From contig QXVZ01031157.1 of NCBI GenBank assembly GCA_008931825.1, positions 1-57,780 on the forward strand: a stretch of 57,780 nt of DNA, read 5' to 3'. Source of the stretch: Phallusia fumigata. Lineage: Eukaryota; Chordata; Ascidiacea; Phlebobranchia; Ascidiidae. Positions 48,705-57,780 of the stretch are shown piece after piece. Numbering within the stretch: the first letter of the stretch is position 1; every line of letters begins with the position of its first letter. Under the pieces are notes generated by a model, which saw nothing but the letters and a program-made list of their open reading frames with translations, made no database searches and was not told the origin of the DNA. The position numbers were made by a program, and so were the translations under genes.

Positions 48705-51700
48705 CTGAAGTTAATCCCCAAGTTACTACGGAGATACAAGCAGTCGAGTTTCCTGTCGTTGGATTTTCTCACAAATCAAGCAGCAAATATGGAAGGTGGA
48801 AGCATAGAAGTGAATGCAGTCATGAAACTGATAACCTAAGTTCTGGTGGAAACCTGGAAAATAAAAAAAATGTTAATGTTGAATTTGAAAAACAACTTGA
48901 TGAATTAGCAATCTGGTTTGAAAATTGGTCCCATGATGAGGTTGGTTGACATTCTGATGATAATGGTGGTATAATGCATTTTAGAATTTTATTCAATTAA
49001 ATGTTACAACTTAATCTTTTTCCTGTAATGTTGTTTGTGATCAGTATGAATAAAATGAATTAAGCTACAGCTTGGAAGTAAATTTTGGGGGAAAAATGAT
49101 AAATTTTGTCTCAAAGTTAGCTATGTTTATTACAGAGATGCAAAATAGTGGAGCATCTTATTTTGTTGGGAGATTATTCTCAGTTTCAACTTCTTTGGAC
49201 CTCGACCCAACCTGTCCTGCATAGAGATTTCATGTACACTTGTAAGTGAAACCTGGACTGTGTAACTAAATTAAAAAAGTACATCTTTCCCAACATTGGT
49301 AGCATGATATCTAGAATTGCAAAACTTCTAGGTTATAGGTTTGCAAGTAAAAAAAACATTTTATCAAATCAAAGGTGTTAGTTTGGTATGGAACTGCACA
49401 ATGTGGCTAAAAAATGGACATTTGAGGCTATTATTTCTTTTAAATGTTACAAACATGTGTATTATTGACTCTAATCCAGTATTTGGGCAATTAAAAAGTA
49501 TTAGCAAACGTTTTTTGTGTCTTTCACTCTGTGTCACTTAAATGCTCAAGACATGAAAAAAATGCTTTTGTTCAGCACAAGCTAGGGTTGGTGTTGAGTT
49601 ACATTACTGCCCAGGTGATTCTGATTACGACATGAAAACAATTCATCGCTCCTTGTTAGTGGGAGGGATTTCATGTCAGGGCTTTAAACCACTTTTGTGT
49701 TCTTGTTTTGTGGAAATTTTAAACAACATGTTTTTCAAACAATAAATAATGGTGTTAATGTCATTGTTTAAAGCAGTAATTCCTAGCCTTCATTCCCACA
49801 TTACTCAATTCTGTTTAAACCAAATTTCCATTTCCCACAGTTTACCAAAATCTATTTTTAAACATTTTGCTAGTTCTGTCATTCTCAATATGATACAGCG
49901 CTATTTTCAGCTAACAGGTTTAGCTAATTACCCACCAGCTACCCTGCCATCACCCACATGTGGGTTAATACAACACAGTTAAAAACCACTGGTCTAAAAT
50001 AATAAAAACATATGGAATAACTTGCATACTAAAAAAATTAAAGATATGTTCATTTTAACTCATTGCTAAGTCAACCAAAAATATGGAACTATGAAATGTG
50101 GAATTGTCAAATTGAACAAAAGAATGTACAACAAAAGAAACCTCTGATAACCTTATTTTATTACCTTACAGTTTTAGTTTTTGTCTAAGCCTTCATAAAT
50201 TTATATTTTTGCCTTCATGGATTAGTCACTAGAAATCTGTTCCTAATATATATGCCACGTGGTTACTTAACTTTAAAGTCTAACTTCACTTAGACTGCTA
50301 TATAACTTTATCTTCAAGTCAAATAACTGGCAGTTATAATGTAACCTGGTCCCAAACTACCTGGGTGGCTTGAGATAATAGTTCTCTTCAAACAAATAAT
50401 TTTACAACCCTGCCATTCTTGGGCAACTTTACAACCTGCTGTATTTTCAGGTTTTGCCCTTATCTGCCAGCTTCATAAATTCCATGAGCAGTGTAGATTT
50501 GCCTGGGGCAATATAACGAGTTTGGCCACTTGATAATTTGTTGGCAAAATATGCAAACACTTTGAGCTAATTTGGGACATTATATAATTTTGATGTTGCT
50601 TAGACGTTTAAACCTGTGTTGATATTTGCAAATCTGATGCAGAGTTGTTCAAAGCTAAAAAAACATTGGGTAAGAAATATAAATGTACTCATAAATTTGC
50701 TCCATAATTTTATTGGATTTTATTTATTTTTTTCAACATTTTTCAACAAACTTTTGTTGTCCTAAACGATTTCCTTGATTCATTGTACAAATATATGTTA
50801 GGTTATGTAGACTGGAGTTGAAAGTCAATCGACTATTTGTCCTTCTGATTCAATGAATTATTTGTCTTTCTTTGTAAATGTTTAACTGATAATATTTACT
50901 TAACTTTCTATGTATTGTGTGTGACTTACCCAGACTACCACAACAAATACCTTCTATTATTCGAGCAGGGTGCGGCACCAACTTCAAATGTTTCATGAAA
51001 CTTGCCATGTTGCTGTATATTTTGTAGAAGTTCCGGAAAAATTTTGTTTTATAATGGCATATTGAGAGGAAAAAAGCATTACTACTAAACATGTATTTAT
51101 TTGGGTCTTGATGAAATGTTTTGCATTGTTATAACAACAGCTTAAAATTGTTCAATTAAAACCTATCTTTACTTTTTTGAATATATTAGGCTGCTCATAG
51201 GANACATGTATTTATTTGGGTCTTGATGAAATGTTTTGCATTGTTATAACAACAGCTTAAAATTGTTCAATTAAAACCTATCTTTACTTTTTTGAATATA
51301 TTAGGCTGCTCATAGGAGGCAAATAAGTAGTTTATTGTAAACATTCCCTTTCTTTTAGCGTTAGAGCGTTACCCAAATGAACCTTTTACCCCTGTGAGCA
51401 CCGAGGTGACTCGCTCAACTCGACAAAGACTGACGAGAAATCGAACGATTCAACGATACCATCGAGCCAAAAGTGTTTATCTTAGGAATGAACAAGAAGT
51501 TAAATCTCACTTTCAACTTTTGCCAAAGGTTTGAACTTACTAGAATACTTAATGCTACTAACTTAAAAATATATCTCTGTTTACCACAATAACTTTGCTG
51601 TAAAACACTTCTTTTCTCAACATTTATGTTTGGGTGGAAAATATCTTAATTTTGAACAATTTTTATTAAGCCAAAAAAACATGTTAAAGTGAAATAACCA

Positions 51701-54700
51701 AAACCTATGCCCCCTTTTCAAATTTGCACTNTCACTTTCAACTTTTGCCAAAGGTTTGAACATACTAGAATACTTAATGCTACTAACTTACAAATATATC
51801 TCTGTATACCACAAGAACTTGCTGTAAAACACTTCTTTTCTCAACATTTATGTTTGGGTGGAAAATATCTTAATTTTGAACAATTTTTATTAAGCCAAAA
51901 AAACATGTTTAAGTGAAATAACCAAAACCTATGCCCCTTTTCAAATATGCTCTTTTTAATACCTTTTTTATTTTTTGTTGTTTATCACTTGTGCATGATT
52001 ATAAAGCTAATACTAATAATCTCTCAAATATCATCATCGGTTTTTATCTCCGCGTTCCATGACTGTTTGTGTCAACACCTCCAAAAAATTTTGAACAGAT
52101 CAACAAAGATGAAGAGAGGCAGGGAGATGATGATGAAAGTGAGGATAGTGAAGGGCTCGATTCCCCCTTCCGTCTTCCTCATCTGCATCACAGGAGGAGC
52201 TTAACAACTCCTCTTGATCATGTCAAGTCAACTTACGACAATCCGAAAGCCAACTGGTACGTTTGCATGTCACACCAATCGGTTGCAAACTATGTAACTA
52301 AGTTGGCTGGTGAAATGTTCAAATGTTAAATTGCCGCAGTAGGATTTCTATAAGTGCCCACTTCATGCTTTTCATTTTCATGTGGTTTCCAAAACATTTT
52401 AAAACACCTGTGCTGGATCAATTTATTGTTGGTCAAGCACTCAACCATGCACTCAACATAAAGCAACCCACCCTGATTCTGTTAGATTTATATAAGTGTC
52501 CACTTACTGTTTTTACATTTTCTGTGTGAATGTCCAAAATGTTGGTTTAGAATGTTCAGCATTGTTTGGCAAGCACTTGATCGTGCACTTAACTTAAAAC
52601 CAACGGTCCCTTGCGCTAAATATAATGGTTTTCACATGGATTTGCTGGTAATGGAACAATTCAAAGTCTTGTTATTTATTAGGATGACAGCTATGCAAGT
52701 GAGACGACATCTACAAACCGATGAAGGTCGATTGAAGGTCATCGACTCAACGCCCAACAACGCAACTATCCTTTATCAGTGGTTCAAAAACTGGTCAGGT
52801 TGGTAACTGGTTTCAGACTCATCACGTTGTTTGGAATAAAACGTCGTCGAAAAGTGCAAATTTTCCACACAAACTTCATCACCGGTGAATTAAACTTTTG
52901 TGTAAACCCCGTGACTAAATTTATGATACGAACGGGAGGATTCTTGCCGTTAAGTAATTGGTGTGTTTATCGAAATTAGGAAAAGTTCTCATCAGAAACA
53001 TAGCGGTCCGATGTTCATTGTTCATTAAACCTTTCAGCAACAACTCATGCTATCATCAGTTATAGAAAAAGTTTTCTGATTGAACCATCTACTTTTGCTA
53101 TGTGATTTTGTGCTTTTTAAATTTGTAACATTTTTGCCTTTCAACCGAACAATAGGATCGCAGCGCGCGACGTTTTTCCGCTTGGCGTTGATGAAATTGG
53201 ACGCGCGCCAACTTTACTTCGTTGCCAACTTTCTGTCTGTGAGGTCACACAGGGATATGTTGGCATTGTTACCAGCGAATTTGTCCCATAAGATTCTCTC
53301 CTACCTGACTCCCATTGACCTCAGCAACTGTTCGAAGGTAAGAATGTTTCTTTTTAAACTCTAAGAAATCTATTTGTCATTGCGCGCTTTGTGTGATTTT
53401 TCTTACATTGGATCTTCAAATATAAGTTTATTCATCTAAAAATCAAATTAACGGAAATTAGGAAAAAAAATCAACCTAAATAGTTGCGGTTGAAAACGAT
53501 TTTTCTTCTTAATTCTATGTGAAGTGCAAAAATTCAGAGGCTTTCCGCGGTTTAGAAATTGGGCTGATTATTTCCATCGTGGTAAAAAGTGGAATTCCCC
53601 TTAACCGCAACCAAGCCCGCTCCTCAAAACCTGATATGACTTGATCGTAGCTTGCTGGTCGTAATTACCAATTTCAAACTTCACCAGGTGTCGGCAACTT
53701 GGCGTAAGTTGTGTTACAACAACTTCATATGGAAGAGGAAATGTCTGGAAACCAGGATGGGGGTGCGGCCTGTGTGCACGCCCTTGCTGGGGGGCTGGAG
53801 GTCAAGTTACAAGGAGGACAAGGTCATGAAGAGAAACTGGCGGGAAGGAAAATGTCACGTGATGGAACTTGTGGGTCACGTGGGAAGGTGCGTTTGTGAC
53901 GTAGAAAATGCAATTTTAGTCGAAGTATTGGATCAAAATGCTAGGCAATAGTTAGCTGGTAATTTAAAAACGCCTCCTCAAAAGACAAATATCAAATCGA
54001 ATTTATTTGATCATCATTAAAACTTTCTTTATCAGCTACAAGCAGAAAAGAAATATTCAACATTTCAAAAACATTCCACCAAGTTACTTGTATTGGATGT
54101 TTGAAGAGATGCATGACCTCCACGTTGAGGATCACTGTAGCCATTTAACGCGATGTTAACCAGTATCGATCGTAAAATGATATACATTAAAAGGTTCGAC
54201 TGATGTAGTTTTTTTGCAGTGTTTTATGTGTTGCGATCCGAGACGACCTCCTCGTCAGCGGTGGAAAGGATTTCACAGTCCGGGTTTGGAATCTCGACAA
54301 CTACAAACTAATCCAGACCTTCACAGGACATCAGGTGACAAATGTGAAGTGTTAGAGCGTTCTCATCGACGAAGACGAATAGTTTATTTTATCTTTACCT
54401 CAACGACTTTGGTTACTTTATAAATGTAAAACTTCTGCTAAATTCAAAACATAACTTCCAGAGAACTTGTAAACATAGTGAATGCATTTTATTGCAAACG
54501 TGTCAACAATACTTTATGACGTCACTAGTTACGTCACGTTTTCATTTTTCCTCATTTAAGTATAAAACGCACGGTTTCATGATTCCCGTCATTACGCTCT
54601 GATGATGACAACAGCGATTGTCGAAACGTTTGCATTTAAATGTATTCGCTATATACAGGTTTTAAACGCAATTAAGAGCTTACTGCTTGTAATGCGTTAT

Positions 54701-55413
54701 TTTCTGGCTTATATTAAAGATCTTAATTGCATTTCTGTCAAAATCTCGGTTTTTGCGCCAATTACTTCGTGGAACGGTTCTCGTTGTGATTTGACCTCCA
54801 GCTTAAACCGCAGGTAATCGTGATATAAAGATCCAATTAATATTTTTAATAGCCCGGCTCTAACAACAAAACTTGCAACACTGCATGGGAATGATTCAGC
54901 GGTTCTGCATTGCTGCTGCTTTGCAAGATTCATTTCCCACGATTTCGTCTGTTTAGTCTTTGGGGAAAATGCCCAATGTTATTAAAACATAAAATGTTGC
55001 ATATTTTACTTTTATTCATGTTTTTAATCTGTGTTTTTTCAAATCTTAACTTTTTCATGTGTTTGAATTCTAATGCAGTTGATAATTGTTTTTGTACGAT
55101 GATTGTTTGTCATAATGACAAAATTTGTACGATTTATCAGATTAAATTTTAAAACAGTGTACCCTTCGTTAAATCACTAAACACCAAACGTATGAAAGTT
55201 TTTGTAAAAATTCTTTCCACACAGAAAGGAGTTTGGTGTGTGGCCATCATCTCCCAACACATGGTGGCAAGTGGTTCCTACGACCGCACAGTGAAGATCT
55301 GGAGGTTGGGGAGGAAGGGAGGATGTCTGAGGACTTTGTTCGCTCACCAGGGTCCGGTCTGGACGATGGTGTGCAAGAAAAACTTTCTAGCTTCTGGTTC
55401 ACAGGATAGATTG
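48701..55413 (+). CDS. F-box/WD40 protein resembling FBXW10, 9 exons, 3' end not found
   Basis: Substrate-receptor type of SCF ubiquitin ligase subunits. Exons 48701-48940, 49136-49241, 51359-51528, 52099-52256, 52683-52798, 53156-53337, 53688-53887, 54220-54334 and 55225-55413 keep one frame over 492 codons. Exon 6-7 encodes the F-box: RDMLALLPANLSHKILSYLT, PIDLSNCSK, then VSATWRKLCYNNFIWKRKC. WD40 repeats follow: LLVSGGKDFTVRVWNLDNYK, HMVASGSYDRTVKIW, and a third cut after ASGSQDRL. Upstream are two related segments, each WF(E/K)NWS...(E/Q)R...RD(F/M), in the positions where FBXW10 has similar helical segments. If the last donor is not used, translation stops at 55474-55476 after 21 extra residues. 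Several donors are weak (gttggt, gtttga, gttagt). Confidence 0.82.
49774..49991. mobile_element. Short non-autonomous hAT-like element with target duplication
   Basis: 218 bases with inverted ends (CAGTAATTCCTAGCCT on the left, CAGTGGTTTTTAACT as the reverse complement on the right). It is flanked by 8-base near-duplicates GTTTAAAG (49766-49773) and GTCTAAAA (49992-49999), the length typical of hAT insertions. It lies in the second intron of the F-box gene. Confidence 0.6.
51089..51317. repeat. Tandem near-identical block around n 51203
   Basis: 51089-51202 and 51204-51317 are essentially identical, just before F-box exon 3 (51359). Confidence 0.85.
51507..51954. repeat. Tandem near-identical block around n 51731
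   Basis: 51507-51730 and 51732 to about 51954 are copies with several substitutions and small indels. The first copy starts inside exon 3, so the last 22 bases of that exon and its donor appear twice. Confidence 0.85.
53020..53070 (-). repeat. Variant copy of the dispersed motif
   Basis: The minus strand reads CTGATGATAGCATGAGTTGT then TGCTGAAAGGTTTAAT, like the copy at 25741-25815. Confidence 0.45.
54463..54665. mobile_element. MITE-like element with about 40-base imperfect inverted repeats
   Basis: Left arm ACATAGTGAATGCATTTTAT then TGCAAACGTGTCAACAAT (about 54473-54510) pairs with the right arm GATTGTCGAAACGTTTGCAT then TTAAATGTATTCGCTATAT (about 54618-54657). The right arm includes the dispersed motif core (CTGATGATGACAACAGCG from 54599). 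It lies between WD40 exons of the F-box gene. Confidence 0.55.
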
Positions 55414-55476
55414 GTTAGTTATGGTTCTGATTTAAAGGATCTTTTGTGTTGCATTAAAAGTTGTTTAACTTTTTAA

Positions 55477-56106
55477 AATTTGTTTAAAAGATTATTTTTT
55501 TGGCCTTATTTTCTTCATTATACTGCACAAAATCACACGTATACTATCTTGGAAAATACCTTAGGCCAAGTTAGGCCAAATAATTTCTAATTTCAAAAAT
55601 TGACCTTACTGACGTTGGACGAGCGAATTGAAAAGGTTTTTAATTTATTCCACTTTGCTAAACGAAACAGTCAAACCACAGAAGAAGAAGAACGTCACGA
55701 ATAAAAAGAGTAAAAAAACTTTATGATTCATTGCACCAATGCCCACCGAATAGGAATGATAACAAACAAACAAACAAAACAACGACAACACACAAATAAC
55801 GAAGTACTTGGATGAAACACATGATAGTCGCGCTGAAAGTATCAAAAACCAGGCATCCTGGCGGGATTCGAACCCCAACCATTCGTTCTTCGAAGATTCA
55901 TTTTCGACGCGGCTGGTCTGTGTTGAGATTTGAACCGGCGACCCACAGCACACCCAATCCACTAAAAATGTCTTAAGCTTATCTTTAAGATATGTCTGAC
56001 GCTGACGTGTTAATGACGTTGGACTTGCTTCTGTGACGTCATCTTCTTTAATTTACGACGCTTGTTTTCTTTCGGAGCTGAAAAATTGTCTTTTGACGTC
56101 ACAATC
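55477..56106. other. Region between F-box exon 9 and the SLC16 stop, with tRNA-like repeats
   Basis: No further WD40 exon was recognised on the plus strand. The minus strand carries GGTTCAAATCT (about 55930) and GGTTCGAATCCC (about 55870), two B-box-like sites about 65 bases apart, as in a dimeric tRNA-derived SINE. A TTTATT at about 55644 could be the SLC16 poly(A) signal. Confidence 0.5.
55840..55965 (-). repeat. Possible dimeric tRNA-derived SINE, minus strand
   Basis: Read on the minus strand: AGTGGATTGGGTGTGCTGTG, GGTCGCCGGTTCAAATCTC, then later GGTTGGGGTTCGAATCCCGC. Two Pol III B-box-like sequences are present; the first unit has an A-box-like stretch. Confidence 0.5.
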
Positions 56107-57780
56107 TCACGCCCGCGATTCGTCTTGGTTTCTCTTTATCCCAAATTTTTGGATGAGCGCAAAGAGTGCGCATGCGCAGATGACAGATATTATCATGATG
56201 ACGCCGGTGAAGAAAAACACAATCCTGTAATTCCCCGCTCGGTCGGCGAGATAACCTGGAAACAAAAACCTGAAGTTGTGAGTGGGAAATTCGGCAACTA
56301 TGATAGATGGGTAAGTTGTACGCTGTAACTTCCCCAGTTCACCCATCAGTCCCCCGAAAAACTACAGTTCGATCGTTGGTGTGAAACAAATAAACAACAA
56401 CAGAATCGATTCAACAAACCAACACATATTTGCGACAATCCCAGCAACACAAAGTTAACAACCTCAAACCATCGGACAGTTTACCTGTTAGCGGGGGGCC
56501 AAGCAGGATTCCAAGTCCGCTGATAAAGTGATAAACCCCGATAGCATGATGCAGTTCTTCGATGGCAACAAGTCGCGACATGATGGGAATGCACCAGACC
56601 CCGTTAATCCCGTTTCCCAACCCGAAACAAGCGAAACATAATGCGAGTGTTGTGAAATCGTCGGCAGCCGGGATCGACAAACTCGACACAGCCATTATCC
56701 CCTGGGCTGCTGCGAGACCGATTATCTCGAATCCTCTGTCCAGTTTCGACTTTGACATCTTGCTCGCGAAATAACCTGGAAAAATATTTGCTGCCGGTTT
56801 TAGACCAAAAACTTTGTACGTTCCAGTCCCAAGCAGAAATTTTTCAATTTTTATTTTCAATTTATAAATACTCTTGTAGTCATTACTTAGGTCTTACAAA
56901 ATTTTTAATCAGCAACTACACAAAATATTTCTGAAAACAGCTAATTTTCTTTCTTGGGCAATGAGACAAGCTCGTGCGCAACTTTTTATTGAGAAACATC
57001 TTTGTTTAAATGAGCTTTGCAAACCTGTAACGAGCTTCGTGAGTCCATCCGTGACGGAGAAAATGATGAGGAGGACCGCACCGTCACTGTTCCGCATCCC
57101 TAACGTCTCAGCATGAACCACGATGAACCAGGTTGGGATGAAACGAGCGAAGAAGTCGAGAAATCCAACCAAGCAATACGACATGAATCTCCACGCCCGG
57201 AACAAGTGAAGAAAGGGGAGGAGCGATGACGTCATTTCACGTGATAACTTCGTCTCGCATGGCTGACTTTCACCGTCATGCTCCACCAGTTGTCCGTTTT
57301 GCTTCACTGCCCCCGCGGCGGCACAGTTCGAAACGCTGTTTGTGTATTGTTGCGTCTTTTGTTGCATCGACGAAATGCTCTCACTTCCGCCGTTAACAGC
57401 GTCCCCGTTTCCCGCCAAACTTCGCATCAGGACCGCCTTGTGCGGGGAGATCTGCTTCCGTTGGATCAAAGGACTCGGTAAACTGTAAAGCGACTTTCCC
57501 TTCACTTCATCGAGCGAATTCAAACTGATTGTGTCACTGAACACGATGTTTGTCAACGTTTCGTCCTTCACCATGACGTCACCATCGGATGTGTCATCAT
57601 CAGTGACGTCACTACTGTTGTGTCTGATGGCGACGGGACGCAGGAGGGCGCCGCACACCACTAGGTGGAGACAGAAGCCAGCCATGACGAGAAGCGCCCC
57701 CTCCAGTCCATACACCGCCAACGCGTTAGTTAGCAACACTGGGAGTAGCATACCACCAAGCGGCGAACCGATCGATCCGA
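56107..57780 (-). CDS. SLC16-type monocarboxylate transporter, C-terminal part (partial)
   Basis: Twelve-span major facilitator carrier; this window holds roughly spans 5-12. Exons in transcript order: beyond 57780 to 57025, 56775-56485, 56255-56107, with matching phases; stop at 56107-56109. The first exon enters with GSIGSPLGGMLLPVLLTNAL and LEGALLVMAGF...GALLRP, the span 5-6 pattern of SLC16 proteins. A long polar cytoplasmic loop of about 130 residues follows, then YCLVGFLDFFARFIPTWFIV. The last exons carry GLGNGINGVWCIPIMSRL, FISGLGILLGPPLTGYLADR and AGNYRIVFFFTG, the family's span 10-11 region. The substrate cannot be told from this part; among vertebrates it could be MCT9/12/13-like, but orthology is not assigned. 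The 5' end lies outside the window. Confidence 0.88.

Noticed and set aside
54599-54640. Hammerhead ribozyme suggested by CTGATGA followed by a hairpin and GAAAC
   Set aside because: The stem does not start directly after CTGATGA, and I could not find helix I and III with a GUH cleavage site in any copy. Kept only as a dispersed motif.

Overview
The window looks like nuclear DNA of an ascidian tunicate of the Ciona type (inferred). It is AT-rich, its genes have many small exons with GTAAGT-like donors, the proteins are clearly chordate, and the palindrome TGACGTCA is very abundant. Nine single-base n positions mark assembly joins. At eight of them the sequence on the two sides is the same stretch twice, with about 0-4% difference, as expected if two alleles of a highly polymorphic genome were laid end to end.

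Layout. 2.5-31.5 kb (+): a 32-exon diacylglycerol kinase of the zeta/iota type, with C1 domains, a MARCKS-like basic segment, catalytic and accessory domains, a long low-complexity region, ankyrin repeats and a C-terminal PDZ ligand. One exon could not be found, and the reading frame shows it must exist. 33.5-34.6 kb (+): two single-exon genes for small, weakly similar proteins of no family I recognise. 35.8-41.2 kb (+): two spliced genes for short two-span membrane proteins with PPxY motifs. 41.8-43.3 kb (+): a four-exon AKIP1 (A-kinase interacting protein 1) homologue. 44.9-47.4 kb (-): a complete seven-exon SLC35C1 (GDP-fucose transporter) homologue. 48.7-55.4 kb (+): an F-box/WD40 gene resembling FBXW10, whose WD40 part is incomplete here. 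56.1-57.8 kb (-): the C-terminal part of an SLC16 monocarboxylate-type transporter running off the window edge.

The genes do not form a pathway. They are ordinary metazoan neighbours: lipid signalling (DGK), PKA/NF-kB scaffolding (AKIP1), Golgi nucleotide-sugar import (SLC35C1), ubiquitin ligase substrate choice (FBXW10-like) and plasma-membrane transport (SLC16). AKIP1 and SLC35C1 converge; SLC35C1 and the F-box gene diverge from about 47.8 kb.

The intergenic and intronic DNA holds tRNA-derived SINE-like pieces, small hAT-like non-autonomous elements, a foldback, and a dispersed motif of the form CTGATGATGACAACAGCGAT...GTCGAAACGTTTG. I found no CRISPR array, rRNA, functional tRNA or viral gene. 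The least explained items are the two orphan genes, the PPxY membrane pair, the internal duplication in the F-box protein, the TGACGTCA excess and the dispersed motif.
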